A stretch of 64,000 nucleotides of DNA from Halogranum rubrum (GCF_900114455.1 NZ_FOTC01000005.1:124001-188000); one strand, 5' to 3'; positions 52,267 through 63,100 are shown, numbered from the stretch's first letter. Translations and numbers: made by a program. The notes: generated by a model from the sequence alone, not told the origin.

Positions 52267-53601
52267 CTATCGGGTGAGCTGTTGTTCGTAGACGGTCTTC
52301 GGCTCGTCGTGTTCACCTTTGTGTCGGTGACAGAGACTCACACGACCCGTGTCGCCGACGACGTGGTGTTCTGGCTGTTCGACGTCGCACTCGCTGCCGA
52401 ACTCTTCGAGCAGATACTGGCGGGCCTCGTCGTCTTTGGTCGCCTGCACGTACTGCTCGACTTCGTCGATGTGCGTCTGGATACGCGGCGGCACGTCGAC
52501 GTCGCCGAACAGTTCCTGGTGAATCTCGTTGATGTCGGAGAACCGCGTCTCCATCCCGAGCAGTTCCCGCGCACGGTCCGAGAGCGACTTCTCGGCACGC
52601 GAACGCTCGCGGAGGACTTCTCGGAGAATTTCGATGCGCAGCCACAACTCGTCGTCGAGGTCACGGTACTCCTCGGGGCGAATCTTCACCGGACAGCGCG
52701 TACTGAACGGACAGCCCTGCGGCGGGTCGCGCGGGCTCGGCGGCGTCCCGCGGAGCGTAATGCGGTCACGGTTGGCTGTCGGGTCCGGTTCCGGAATCGC
52801 CGACAGCAGCGCGTGGGTGTAGGGGTTCGCCGGGTCGTCGAACAGCGCCTCGGTCGGACCGAGTTCCATGATGTTACCGAGATACATCACGGCGACGCGG
52901 TCACAGATGTGCTGGACGACAGAGAGGTCGTGGGCGATGAACAGGTACGTGAGGCCGAACTCCTCTTGGAGGTCTTCGAGGAGGTTCAGAATCTTCGCCT
53001 GCACACTCACGTCGAGCGCCGAGACGGGTTCGTCGAGCACGATGAACTCCGGTTCGAGCGCGAGCGCACGAGCGATGCCGATACGCTGGCGTTGGCCGCC
53101 GGAGAACTGGTGGGGGTAGCGGTAGTAGTGCTCGGGTCGAAGCCCGACCGTGTCGAGCAGTTCTTTGACCTTCTGGCGGCGGTCTCGCGGCGACTCGATG
53201 TCGTGGACGTCGAGCGGTTCTTGGATGATCTCACCGATGGTCATCCGGTCGTTGAGACTCGACTCGGGGTCCTGAAAGACCATCTGGGAGTTCCGACGCC
53301 ACTCTTTGAGCTCTGCACCCGAGATAGTCGTCGCGTCGGTGCCGTCGAACAGCACCTCGCCGTCGGTGGCTTCTTCGAGTTGGATGAGCGTCCGGCCGAG
53401 CGTCGACTTCCCACAGCCGGATTCGCCGACGAGACCCAACGTCTCGCCGCGGTTGATGTCGAAACTGACGCCGTCGACTGCCTTCACTGGCTGTCCACCG
53501 AAGAGACCGCTACCCTCGTAGTACTTCTTGAGGTTGCGGATCTGTACGAGCGGCTCACCGGATTGCGAACTCGTCGATTGCATACTCGCTTGGTTGCTCA
53601 T
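52267..53601 (-). CDS. dppF: Dipeptide-type ABC transporter ATPase (DppF-like), extended
   Basis: The product has 444 residues. Walker A is GESGCGKST, the signature is [17 protein letters not shown], and Walker B is [13 protein letters not shown]. The oligopeptide C-terminal motif begins (CPFSTRCP) but its second half ([20 protein letters not shown]) is displaced by an insertion of about 130 helical, charged residues. Start ATG 53601 overlaps dppD by 4 bases; the longer upstream frame is rejected. With DppD it powers peptide import. Confidence 0.92.
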   Translation of the reverse strand: MSNQASMQSTSSQSGEPLVQIRNLKKYYEGSGLFGGQPVKAVDGVSFDINRGETLGLVGESGCGKSTLGRTLIQLEEATDGEVLFDGTDATTISGAELKEWRRNSQMVFQDPESSLNDRMTIGEIIQEPLDVHDIESPRDRRQKVKELLDTVGLRPEHYYRYPHQFSGGQRQRIGIARALALEPEFIVLDEPVSALDVSVQAKILNLLEDLQEEFGLTYLFIAHDLSVVQHICDRVAVMYLGNIMELGPTEALFDDPANPYTHALLSAIPEPDPTANRDRITLRGTPPSPRDPPQGCPFSTRCPVKIRPEEYRDLDDELWLRIEILREVLRERSRAEKSLSDRARELLGMETRFSDINEIHQELFGDVDVPPRIQTHIDEVEQYVQATKDDEARQYLLEEFGSECDVEQPEHHVVGDTGRVSLCHRHKGEHDEPKTVYEQQLTR

Positions 53602-54674
53602 TGGTCGGCACCTCCCGTCGAACGGGATTCGTGGTATGCGACGGCCTCCGCCTGCGAACGGTCTTCGGGGTAGAGGAGACACGCCGCCGTGTGGTCGTGT
53701 GTGTTCTCGTCGACCGGGACGGACACCGGATGAACCTGCTCACACTCGTCGAACGCCTTCGGACATCGCGGTGCGAACCGACAGTACGTCGGTTGCTCGT
53801 TCGGTGTCGGGACGTCGCCTTCGATAGTCCACAGCCGTTCACCCTGGTCGTGGGTGCCCGGGATAGACCGGAGAAGCCCCTCCGTGTAGGGGTGTTTCGG
53901 CGTGCCGAACAGGTCGACAGCCGAGGCCGTCTCGACGACTTCGCCGGCGTACATCACGTTGACGCGGTCGGCGATCTCGGCGATGACGCCCATGTCGTGC
54001 GTGATGAACATGATGGCGAGGTCTCGCTCCTCCTGTAAGTCGTTGAGGAGTTCGAGAATCTGCGCCTGAATCGTGACGTCGAGTGCCGTCGTCGGTTCGT
54101 CACAGATGAGGAGTTCGGGGTCACACGCCAGTGCCATCGCGATGACGGCCCGCTGGCGCATCCCACCGGAGAACTGGTGGGGGTACTCGCGAATCCGCCG
54201 TCCAGCGTCGGGGATGCCGACGGCTTCGAGGAGTTCGATGGCTTCCTCGGTGGCCTCTTGTCCCGTGAGACCCTGGTGGAGTCGCAGCGACTCTTTGATC
54301 TGGTTGCCGACGGTGTACACCGGGTTCAGCGACGTCAGCGGGTCCTGGAAGACCATCGCGATACCGTTCCCGCGAATCTTCCGCCACTGTTTCTGCGTCT
54401 TGCCGACGAGGTTCTCGCCTTTGAACTCGATGCTCCCGTTCTCGATACGACCGGGGCTCTCGACGAGTCCCATGATGGAGCGGGCGGTCACCGACTTCCC
54501 GGAACCTGACTCGCCGACGATGCCGACGGTCTCACCGGGATAGATGTCGAAGCTGATGCCGTCGACGGCGCGGATGACCTCCTTGTCCGTGTAGAAGACG
54601 GTCCGGAGGTCCTGAATCGACAAGATTGGCTCTTCGCCGCTGCGGTCGCGTGTCGTCGTAGTCTGTGAACTCAT
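53598..54674 (-). CDS. dppD: Dipeptide-type ABC transporter ATPase (DppD-like)
   Basis: The product has 358 residues. Walker [11 protein letters not shown], signature [17 protein letters not shown], and Walker [14 protein letters not shown] are complete. The C-terminal oligo_HPY zone [19 protein letters not shown] is compact, unlike that of the partner DppF. A polar tail of about 30 residues follows. The start overlaps dppC by 4 bases. Confidence 0.95.
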   Translation of the reverse strand: MSSQTTTTRDRSGEEPILSIQDLRTVFYTDKEVIRAVDGISFDIYPGETVGIVGESGSGKSVTARSIMGLVESPGRIENGSIEFKGENLVGKTQKQWRKIRGNGIAMVFQDPLTSLNPVYTVGNQIKESLRLHQGLTGQEATEEAIELLEAVGIPDAGRRIREYPHQFSGGMRQRAVIAMALACDPELLICDEPTTALDVTIQAQILELLNDLQEERDLAIMFITHDMGVIAEIADRVNVMYAGEVVETASAVDLFGTPKHPYTEGLLRSIPGTHDQGERLWTIEGDVPTPNEQPTYCRFAPRCPKAFDECEQVHPVSVPVDENTHDHTAACLLYPEDRSQAEAVAYHESRSTGGADQ

Positions 54675-56137
54675 GCGCCGGACCCTCCTGCCATCGCTTC
54701 GGTGTTCTCGCCTTCGCCAGTCTTACTCTTCGGGTCGATAGCGTCGCGGATGCCGTCACCCAGTGCGTTGAACCCCGTCACGATGAGCGTGATGAGGAGA
54801 CCGGGGATGAGCGAGATGTGCCACGAGGCACTCGCGACGTAAGGCTGCCCGTCGGAGATGATGCGGCCCCACTCGGGCGTCGGCGGGTTGATGCCGAGAC
54901 CGAGGAACGACAGGCCGGCGACGGCGATGATGATGCCGCCGAGACTCATCGAGGTGTAGACGAGCATGTACCCGATGACGTACGGGGCCATGTGCTTCTC
55001 CATGATGACGAACGGTTTCTGTCCGAAACTCTTCGCGGCGTCGATCCACTCTTGTTCTGCGGTCTGGAGTGCCGGACCACGGATGGCCCGCCAGAGGAAC
55101 GGCCACTGCGTCAGGACGAAGATGCCGATCATCAACAGCGCCCCGTCGTAGAGTTCGGCGAACCACGTCCCTTGGAAGACGACCATCACGAGGATGAGAA
55201 TCATCAAGATGGGGAGCGCCTGAATCGAGTCAGAGGTCAGGATGACGATGAGGTCGGAGAGTCCCTTGTAGTAGGACGTGATCATCGCCAGTGCGAGTGC
55301 GATGATACCTGCGGCACCCATCGACGCCAGACCGATGCTCAGCGAGACCCTCGCACCGGTCGCCATGTTCGTAAAGAGGTCCTTCCCGTTGGTCGTCGTG
55401 CCGAACGGGTGGAACCGATTGTAGTCGTCGTACGTCCACGGCCCGAAGTTCTCACTTGCGGTCCCTTGTGACCCGGACCCGAGGTTCGCTTCACCGACGG
55501 TGATTTCGGCGACTTCGCCGTTCGACGTCCCGACCTCACCGTCCCAGTACTGGACACTGTTCGAGTAGGGGTCGAGGATGTTCGCCTCCACCGTCGTCGG
55601 CCCGAGTGCGGGTGCGAAGATGGCCATGACGAGGAAGAGGAATACGATGACGAAGCCGAACTGTCCCCACGTGTGACCGCGGAGTCGGTCGACGACGTCG
55701 TCACGCGGCGTCCAATCGGCGTAACGGTAGTAGCGTCGGAAGCGGGTGTAGCCGTTCCACGCCCACGCGAACACGAGTGCGGCGTAGACGTACACCAAGA
55801 TGGTGCGGACGAGCCACGCGTACTTCGGTTCCAGACCGAGGAAGGTCGCTTCCCAGCCCTGTCCGTTCCAGTAGCCCTGATTCGGGATGACGTCGCGCGA
55901 GAGCAACGTCGGGATACTCTTGACGAACGCTTCCAGCGCGTTCACTGCACCGATACCGGGGTTCCCCGGAATCAGGTTCACGATGAGGCTCAACAGGTCG
56001 ACGAAGACGCCGACGAGTGCGCCGAACTCCATGGCGATGAGGAGTGCGCCGGCGAGGAGCCACACGAGTGCCGGTCGGGGGTTCTCGCTGATTCGCTGTC
56101 TGAGCGGTACCTCTTCGGTTTGTTGTGTGTTACTCAT
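54671..56137 (-). CDS. dppC: Dipeptide-type ABC transporter permease (DppC-like), enlarged
   Basis: The product has 488 residues against about 300 for usual DppC. The C-terminal 220 residues are the BPD_transp_1 domain with the EAA loop (IDAAKSFGQKPFVIMEKHMA). Extra N-terminal material has two or three more membrane helices (LVWLLAGALLIAMEFGALVG and RTILVYVYAALVFAWAW). A hydrophilic external loop of about 80 residues rich in Gly, Asn, Ser and Thr (LDPYSNSVQYWDGEVGTSNG and onward) precedes the core. It pairs with DppB. Confidence 0.93.
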   Translation of the reverse strand: MSNTQQTEEVPLRQRISENPRPALVWLLAGALLIAMEFGALVGVFVDLLSLIVNLIPGNPGIGAVNALEAFVKSIPTLLSRDVIPNQGYWNGQGWEATFLGLEPKYAWLVRTILVYVYAALVFAWAWNGYTRFRRYYRYADWTPRDDVVDRLRGHTWGQFGFVIVFLFLVMAIFAPALGPTTVEANILDPYSNSVQYWDGEVGTSNGEVAEITVGEANLGSGSQGTASENFGPWTYDDYNRFHPFGTTTNGKDLFTNMATGARVSLSIGLASMGAAGIIALALAMITSYYKGLSDLIVILTSDSIQALPILMILILVMVVFQGTWFAELYDGALLMIGIFVLTQWPFLWRAIRGPALQTAEQEWIDAAKSFGQKPFVIMEKHMAPYVIGYMLVYTSMSLGGIIIAVAGLSFLGLGINPPTPEWGRIISDGQPYVASASWHISLIPGLLITLIVTGFNALGDGIRDAIDPKSKTGEGENTEAMAGGSGA

Positions 56138-56140
56138 TGG

Positions 56141-57187
56141 TTAGCTCTGGTCGTAGCCGACGCGGGGGTCGATGATCGTGTACAGGAAGTCCTGTAGGAT
56201 GTTCGTTCCCACCAAGATGAGGATGAAGATGAACATGAGCGACCCCACGAGTGGGAGGTCACCCTGGATGGCCGCCTGGAAGAACAGCCAGCCGAGTCCG
56301 TTGATCGCGAACACCGTCTCGACGAGGACGGACCCGCCGATGAGCAGGAACGCCTCGCCGGTGATGATGGGGACGAGCGGAATGAGTGCGTTCCGGAAGA
56401 CGTGCTTCCAGACGATGGTTCGGTTCGAGACGCCTTTCGCACGGGCGGTCTCGACGTAGTTCGAGTTGATGGTCTCGAGCACTGCGGTTCGGCCGATACG
56501 CATCTCGTTGCCCATCGACGAGGAACCGAGGACGATTGCCGCGGGTGCGATCTGTTTGATCGCACCGATCAACTGCGGCCACGTGTCTCCCGGATTCGTG
56601 AGAAGTGCGAGCGGTTCGGACATGAACGCCAGCGACGGCGGCGTCACGACGTTCGTCTGAACGAGCCAACTCGACCACTCGAAGCCGAAGAGGAGGTCTT
56701 CGGACTGCGAGAGAACGCTCACGAAGATAATCGCGAGCCAGAAGTTCGGCATCGCCCGCCAGACGATACCACCGAAGGATGCGGTGTAGTCACTGAACGT
56801 GTTGGGGTTCAGCCCAGCGTAGAAGCCGAGCGGAATCCCGACGAACAGTGCGATGAGCACCGACCAGAAGCCGAGCCAGATGGTTCGCGGGGCGTGTATC
56901 AGGATAAGTTCGTAGGCAGTACGTCCGGGGCCGATGACCCACGAGTTACCGAGGTCGAAGGTGAACAACTGAAAGAGGAAGTCGAAGTACTGTTGCCATA
57001 GCGGTTGGGTGAGTCCGAGTTGCTCACGTATACGGTCGTACGCGGCGGGGTCTCCCGTCGGTCCCAGAATGGCCGCTGCGGGGTCGAGCGGGCCAAGTCT
57101 GATGATCATGAACGTGACGGTCGTCCCGAACAGCACCACGGGAATCGACAGCAGTATCCGCCGGAGGAAATACTGCCACCGACTCAT
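56141..57187 (-). CDS. dppB: Dipeptide-type ABC transporter permease (DppB-like)
   Basis: The product has 348 residues and about six helices. FLRRILLSIPVVLFGTTVTF is the DppB N-terminal helix, and the cytoplasmic EAA motif is NYVETARAKGVSNRTIVWKH. The C-terminus ends in FLYTIIDPRVGYDQS, the conserved DPR segment of this permease family. It is separated from dppA by a 185-base gap with a hairpin, and from dppC by 3 bases. Confidence 0.95.
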   Translation of the reverse strand: MSRWQYFLRRILLSIPVVLFGTTVTFMIIRLGPLDPAAAILGPTGDPAAYDRIREQLGLTQPLWQQYFDFLFQLFTFDLGNSWVIGPGRTAYELILIHAPRTIWLGFWSVLIALFVGIPLGFYAGLNPNTFSDYTASFGGIVWRAMPNFWLAIIFVSVLSQSEDLLFGFEWSSWLVQTNVVTPPSLAFMSEPLALLTNPGDTWPQLIGAIKQIAPAAIVLGSSSMGNEMRIGRTAVLETINSNYVETARAKGVSNRTIVWKHVFRNALIPLVPIITGEAFLLIGGSVLVETVFAINGLGWLFFQAAIQGDLPLVGSLMFIFILILVGTNILQDFLYTIIDPRVGYDQS

Positions 57188-57338
57188 GGAACGACCCTCT
57201 GTTGTGCCATACCACAGGTCATACTATGCGTTTGTTTTCGAATCGTCATGGTTATGTCTTCCGTTTTGCTTCGTGCAACCTTTGCCCATACTTTTCAGTA
57301 AACGGGGCCGTATGCGGTCTCTAATCGCCGAATCGTCT

Positions 57339-57365
57339 AAAAAATGGTCGCTAGACCAACGGTCT
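57339..57365 (-). terminator. Attenuating terminator between dppA and dppB
   Basis: agacc (57353-57357) and ggtct (57361-57365) form a stem with loop aac, and in the minus direction a T run (A run at 57339-57344 on the plus strand) follows within 10 bases. It sits just after the dppA stop, so it likely lets the binding protein be made in excess of the permeases. Confidence 0.6.
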
Positions 57366-57372
57366 TTTTATA

Positions 57373-59232
57373 TTATTTGTTCCGCTCGCTGAGCGTCGCC
57401 TCGTTGTACATCTGGCGACTCGGGCCCATGCCACCGTGTGGTGCCACGTCGAGCCAGTCGTACCAGAAGCGCTCGCCGAGCGAGTGGTAGATCGGCAGGA
57501 AACCGACGTCTTCCCAGTTCGCTTCCTCGATTTGGACGTAGGCTTCCGCACGTGCGCTCGCTGCCGAGTCCGTCGGTGCGAGGTTCTCCGAGACCGTCGT
57601 CCAGGCGTCTGATGCTGCCTGTGCCTCGCTGCCCGTCTCCGAGCTCCAGTTGATGTAGGAGGTCGGGGCCGGCTGCGAGGTGTCGGTTTGCGGCGGGTTG
57701 AGCAGCTGGAGGAAGTTGTCCGCTGCGGGCCAGTCAGCGATCCAGCCCAGCGTGTAGACTTCCATGTTGCCGTTGCGACCGCGCTTGAGCAGCGTCGAGA
57801 AGGGTGCCTTCTCGATGCTCATGTCGATGTGCGCCGACTGCAGCTGGTCGCGCAGAATCTTCGCCATGTCTTCCCAGGTCGTCGACTGGTACTGGGTCCA
57901 CTGAACTTCGTACATGTTGTCGGGACCGTAGCCAGCCTCTTCCATGACCTGACGGGCCTGGTCGAGCTGCGACTCGTTGTATCCGTACGGGTAGCTGCCT
58001 TCGGCGTGGCTGGTGTACTCCTGTGCTCCGCCCGGGTAGATGGACGGCGGCGTGAAGTGGTACGCAGGCTCGCCACGGCTCTTGAAGACTTCCTGAACCA
58101 TCGTCTGCTGGTTCAGCGCGTAGGCGAACGCCTGGCGAACCGGCTTCGGGACGGCTTCCATGTTGAAGCCGATGTAGTAGGCCGAAATCTCGGGGACGGA
58201 CATGTAGTTGGCCGTCTTTCCGTTCCGCATCGGACCGTACGTACCGATGCTGCGACCTTCGTCGTCCTCCGACTCGATGGAGATGTTGTCGGCGTTGTAC
58301 TCCGAGGACGGAATCGCGATGATGTCGGCGTTACCGTTCTGACCGTAGTTGAACAGTGCCTGGGTGTCCTCGATGATCTGCCAGTGGATACCCTCGGTCT
58401 TGGCGACCGTACCGTAGTAGTCCTCGTACTTGCTGACTTCGACGGACGTTCCCTTCTCCCACGATTCGAACTTGTAGGGGCCACAGCCGACCGGGTTGTT
58501 GGCGAACTGGTTGTACTCCATCTCGCCTTCGAACCCTTCGACGTCGCCGACGATGCCTTCCGGAACCGCCGCGAAGGAGGTGTAGGCGAGCATCTCGAGG
58601 GAGGCGTGGAACGCCTGTGCGAGCGTGATTTCGAGGGTCTTCTCGTCGACAGCCTCGACGCCGAGGGTGCCGGGCTTGTAGACTTCCGACTCTTCGCCGT
58701 CTTGGGTCACTGTCTCGGTCTCGTGGGCGACGCCCAGCGAGTCGAGGATGAAGTAGGACCGACGGCTGTTGTCGGACGCTGCGAGGCGCTCGAACGAGTA
58801 GACGAAGTCGCTCGCCGTGAGGTCCTTACCGTTGTGGAACGTCGCGTCGTTGAGCGTGAACGTGTAGGTCTTGTAGTCGTCGGAGACTTCGTACTCCGAG
58901 GCGAGAAGTTGCTCGACCGTTGCCTCACCGTCCGGGTACATCATCAGCGCGTCGTACGTCTGCTGAATGACTACCCCACCCGCGGTACCCGTGTTGGCGA
59001 CGGGGTCGAGGGTCTCGATAGAGGAGTTGGTGAGCTGAATGTAGTTCTCTTTGACGTCGCGGTCGGAGCCACCGCCAGTGCTCCCGTTACCGCTCTGGTT
59101 TCCGCTACCGCCATCTGCTGGCGTCTCCTCGTCGTCGTTACCACCGGTACATCCGGCGATGGCGACGGCCGAGGCTGCACCACCCGTCGCTTGCAGGAAG
59201 CGACGGCGTGAAAGGCTGTTATTGTCTGTCAT
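57373..59232 (-). CDS. dppA: Peptide-type ABC transporter substrate-binding lipoprotein
   Basis: The product has 619 residues. The twin-arginine signal SLSRRRFLQATGG with lipobox IAGC (Cys28) directs Tat export and lipid anchoring, as for most haloarchaeal binding proteins. A Gly/Ser/Asp-rich linker (29-58) precedes the SBP_bac_5 domain (NYIQLTNSSIETLDPVANTG; FTLNDATFHNGKDLTASDFV). The start has a strong Shine-Dalgarno (aaggaggag, 59237-59245). Substrate could be di- or oligopeptides; the family also binds nickel or sugars. Confidence 0.94.
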   Translation of the reverse strand: MTDNNSLSRRRFLQATGGAASAVAIAGCTGGNDDEETPADGGSGNQSGNGSTGGGSDRDVKENYIQLTNSSIETLDPVANTGTAGGVVIQQTYDALMMYPDGEATVEQLLASEYEVSDDYKTYTFTLNDATFHNGKDLTASDFVYSFERLAASDNSRRSYFILDSLGVAHETETVTQDGEESEVYKPGTLGVEAVDEKTLEITLAQAFHASLEMLAYTSFAAVPEGIVGDVEGFEGEMEYNQFANNPVGCGPYKFESWEKGTSVEVSKYEDYYGTVAKTEGIHWQIIEDTQALFNYGQNGNADIIAIPSSEYNADNISIESEDDEGRSIGTYGPMRNGKTANYMSVPEISAYYIGFNMEAVPKPVRQAFAYALNQQTMVQEVFKSRGEPAYHFTPPSIYPGGAQEYTSHAEGSYPYGYNESQLDQARQVMEEAGYGPDNMYEVQWTQYQSTTWEDMAKILRDQLQSAHIDMSIEKAPFSTLLKRGRNGNMEVYTLGWIADWPAADNFLQLLNPPQTDTSQPAPTSYINWSSETGSEAQAASDAWTTVSENLAPTDSAASARAEAYVQIEEANWEDVGFLPIYHSLGERFWYDWLDVAPHGGMGPSRQMYNEATLSERNK

Positions 59233-59236
59233 CCCA

Positions 59237-59245
59237 CTCCTCCTT
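59237..59245 (-). promoter_or_regulatory. Shine-Dalgarno of dppA
   Basis: The minus strand reads aaggaggag, 4 bases before the dppA ATG. This is a strong match to the 16S anti-SD, notable because many haloarchaeal genes here lack one. A TATA-like taaattta lies at about 59261-59268. Confidence 0.7.
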
Positions 59246-59430
59246 TTTGATGGGTCCGGATAAATTTACCGTATTCACACGATAGTCCGTAATACTTCCA
59301 ATGTGTCCTCTTTCCGTGGTTCGGTACACCATACCCAACCACTCATTGCTCCCGAAGTAAGAACCCGTCGTAGGCTAAAATCGTCGCTTCACTCATAATC
59401 CAGAGACAATTCTGCCTGAATTTCGACGCG

Positions 59431-59438
59431 TTTATATG
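59431..59438 (+). promoter_or_regulatory. TATA box of the 54-residue gene
   Basis: tttatatg lies 23-30 bases before the ATG at 59461, the ideal placement for a leaderless transcript. Confidence 0.7.
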
Positions 59439-59460
59439 GTTGTGATAGTGAGTAACATAC

Positions 59461-59625
59461 ATGGCGACAGACACGACTGCCATCGACGTGTCGGCTCCCG
59501 AGGTCATGGCCTCGGTGGACTCCACTTCCGCATCGGCGGAGTTCATTATCGCCGATATTACCTGCGACAACGCGTGGGTGTCGGTCCGGGCCGACGACGC
59601 GCCGTTGCTCGACGACTGGCGGTAG
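59461..59625 (+). CDS. 54-residue conserved haloarchaeal protein
   Basis: The product is MATDTTAIDVSAPEVMASVD, then FIIADITCDNAWVSVRADDA, ending PLLDDWR. The block EVMASxDxxxxxxxFIIADITCDxAW is, as I recall, typical of a small haloarchaeal family (DUF7556, unchecked). The TATA box at 59431 and strong halophilic codon use support it. It is divergent from dppA. Function unknown. Confidence 0.75.
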   Translation: MATDTTAIDVSAPEVMASVDSTSASAEFIIADITCDNAWVSVRADDAPLLDDWR

Positions 59626-59742
59626 TCGACGAGTCGCCACGTTCTCCGTTTTACTCACCCCGTCGAGCGACTGCACTCTCCTGTCTCCGATGTAGTAGCT
59701 CAAACGGTAGGATTTTTGTCGCCGTCTCCCGTCGCTCGGGCT

Positions 59743-60162
59743 ATGAACTACCGGGAAGTCACTGCGAGTCGTGAGTTCGTCGCCCGACTCGAACACGGTG
59801 CGGACTGGCGCGAGGAGATCGAGGAGTTCGCTGCCCGCGAAGGCATCGATTCCGCGTGGTTCACCGCCATGGGCGCCGTCCAAGACGCCGACGTCTGGTT
59901 CTACGACCAAGACGACCAAGAGTACCAGTCGGTGACGTTCGAGGAACCGCTCGAAGTCGCCTCTTGCGTCGGCAACGTCTCGCTACTCGACGGTGAGCAC
60001 TTCGCTCACACACACGTCGTGCTCTCGCGTCGCAGCGGGCAGGCACTCGCTGGCCACCTCAACGCCGCCACCGTCTTCGCCGGCGAACTCCACCTCCGCG
60101 CGTTCGACGAGCCGCTGGAACGCGAACACGACGACGTGACCGACCTCGACCTGTGGCTGTGA
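59743..60162 (+). CDS. PPC/DUF296 domain protein
   Basis: The product has 139 residues from ATG 59743. It is a single PPC (DUF296) domain: MNYREVTASREFVARLEHGA, SAWFTAMGAVQDADVWFYD, FAHTHVVLSRRSGQALAGHL and ATVFAGELHLRAF. Metal-type histidines are at 89, 91 and 105. In plants this domain sits behind AT-hooks in DNA-binding proteins; stand-alone archaeal copies form trimers of unknown role. It ends 13 bases before the DP2 gene and is probably co-transcribed. Confidence 0.88.
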   Translation: MNYREVTASREFVARLEHGADWREEIEEFAAREGIDSAWFTAMGAVQDADVWFYDQDDQEYQSVTFEEPLEVASCVGNVSLLDGEHFAHTHVVLSRRSGQALAGHLNAATVFAGELHLRAFDEPLEREHDDVTDLDLWL

Positions 60163-60175
60163 GTCGCCCCAGCCT

Positions 60176-63100
60176 ATGAGACCAGCAGACGAACGCTACT
60201 TCGCCCGCATCGAAGGCCGACTGGACGAGGCGTTCGAACGCGCCGAGGCGGCCCGCGAACAGGGTTACGACCCGGCGACCGAAATCGAGATTCCGGTCGC
60301 CAAAGACATGGCCGACCGCGTCGAGAACATCCTCGGGATACCCGGCGTCGCCGAACGCGTCCGCGAACTCGAAGGCGAGATGTCCCGCGAAGAGGCTGCT
60401 CTCGAACTCGTCACCGACTTCGTCGAGGGAAGCGTCGGTGACTACGACACCGACGCCGGGAAGGTCGAAGGTGCAGTCCGAACTGCCGTCGCCCTCCTCA
60501 CCGAGGGCGTCGTCGCCGCTCCCATCGAGGGTATCGACCGCGTCGAAATCCTCCAGAACGACGACGGCACCGAGTTCGTCAACGTCTACTACGCCGGGCC
60601 GATTCGCTCGGCGGGTGGGACCGCACAGGCGCTCTCCGTGCTCGTCGCCGACTACGCCCGGTCCCTCCTGGGCATCGACGAGTACAAGGCCAGAACCGAC
60701 GAGGTCGAACGCTACGCCGAGGAAGTCGCGCTCTACGACAAAGAGACGGGACTCCAGTACTCGCCGAAGGACAAGGAGACGAAGTTCATCGCCGAGCACA
60801 TGCCCATCATGCTCGACGGCGAGGCGACGGGCGACGAAGAGGTCTCGGGATTCCGTGACCTCGAACGCGTCGACACCAACAGCGCCCGCGGAGGGATGTG
60901 TCTCGTCATGGCCGAGGGTATCGCCCTGAAAGCGCCGAAGATTCAGCGCTACACCCGCCAACTCGACGAAGTCGACTGGCCGTGGCTCCAAGACCTCATC
61001 GACGGTACGTACTACGATAGCGACGGTGGCGACGAAGCGGACGCAGACTCCGACGATAGCGAGGAAGCCGACGCCGACGCAGACGAAGTCGAGGGCGACG
61101 ACGACCTCGAACCCGACGAACCACAGGGACCCCCCCGCGTCGAACCCGCGACGAAGTACCTCCGGGACCTCATCGCCGGCCGCCCGGTCTTCGGGCATCC
61201 CAGCGAAGCGGGCGGGTTCCGACTCCGCTACGGTCGCGCCCGAAACCACGGCTTTGCGACGGCGGGCGTCCACCCGGCGACGATGCACCTCGTCGACGAC
61301 TTCCTCGCGACGGGCACGCAGATAAAGACCGAACGACCCGGCAAAGCCGGCGGGGTCATCCCCGTCGACTCCATCGAAGGGCCGACGGTCCGTCTCGCCA
61401 ACGGCGACGTCCGCCGCATCGACGACCCCGAGACGGCGCTCGAACTCCGAAACGGCGTCGAGAAGATTCTGGACCTCGGCGAGTATCTCGTCAACTACGG
61501 CGAGTTCGTCGAGAACAACCATCCGCTCGCCCCGGCGTCCTACACCCACGAGTGGTGGCTACAGGACCTCGAACACGCCGGTGTCGACGTACAGGCGATG
61601 GAAGACGACCCCCACATCGACCTCGAACAGCCAGATATCGAGGAGGCACTGGAGTGGGCCGACGAGTACGACGCGCCGCTCCATCCGGCGTACACCTACC
61701 TCTGGCACGACATCACGGTCGAGCAGTTCGAGATGCTGGCCGACGCTGTCGCCGCCGGCGACGTCGTCGAGGGCGTCCTCGCCATCGAACACACCGAGAC
61801 GACACGGACGGCGCTCGAAGCGATTCTCCTCCCGCACTCACAGACGCCGGACGCGCTTCGTATCCCGGAGTGGCGGCCGTTCGTCCGAACGCTCGGTCTC
61901 TCTGACGGTCTGCAAAAGGAGTGGGACGACCTCTCCGAGTCGGCCCGCGCGTGGGACGACGGGAACAACGCGATGAAGGCTATCGAGGAAGTCGCTCCCT
62001 TCACCGTCCAAGAGCGTGCGCCGACCCGAATCGGCGCGCGGATGGGTCGCCCGGAGAAGTCCGAGAGTCGTGACCTCTCTCCCGCGGTTCACACGCTCTT
62101 TCCCATCAGCGAGGCCGGCGGCAGTCAGCGCAACGTCGCCGACGCCGCCCGCCTGATGAACGACAAGGGCCAACGCGGCGTGATGGACCTCCTCATCGGT
62201 GCTCGCGAGTGCACCGACTGCGGACACCACACGTACAAGACGAAATGCACCGAGTGCGGCGGCCACACCGAACCACGCTTCGTCTGCGAAGAGTGCGACA
62301 TCGAGGCCGAACCCGACGAGTCGGGCCGCGTCGAGTGTCCCCGGTGTGAACGCGAAATCGAGAGCCTCGAGTGGCAGACCGTCGACCTGAACAGCGAGTT
62401 CCACTCGGCGATGGAGACGGTCGGCGAGCGCGAAGCCTCGTTCAAGATTCTGAAAGGTGTGAAGGGGCTCACCTCGGCACACAAGACTCCCGAGGCAATC
62501 GAGAAAGGCGTCCTCCGCGCGAAGAACGGCGTCACCGCGTTCAAAGACGGCACCGTCCGATACGACATGACGGACCTCCCCGTCACGTCGGTCCGCCCCG
62601 ACGAACTCGACGTCACCGCCGACCACTTCCGGCAACTCGGCTACGAGGAGGACATCGACGGCGAACCCCTCAGGTTCGACGACCAGTTGGTCGAACTCAA
62701 AGTCCAAGACATCGTCCTCTCGGACGGCGCGGCCGAACACATGCTCAAGACGGCCGACTTCGTCGACGACTTACTGGAGAAGTTCTACGACCTCCCACCC
62801 TTCTACGAGGTCAACGAACGCGACGACCTCATCGGTGAACTGGTCTTCGGGATGGCTCCGCACACGTCGGCGGCGACGGTCGGGAGAGTCGTAGGATTCA
62901 CTAGCGCTGCTGTCGGATACGCACATCCTTACTTTCATGCAGCAAAACGAAGAAATTGTGACGGCGACGAGGACTGCGTCATGCTCCTCATGGACGGTCT
63001 GTTGAACTTCTCGAAGGAGTTCCTCCCCGACAAGCGCGGCGGGAAGATGGACGCGCCGCTCGTGATGTCCTCGCGTATCGACCCCTCGGAAATCGACGAC

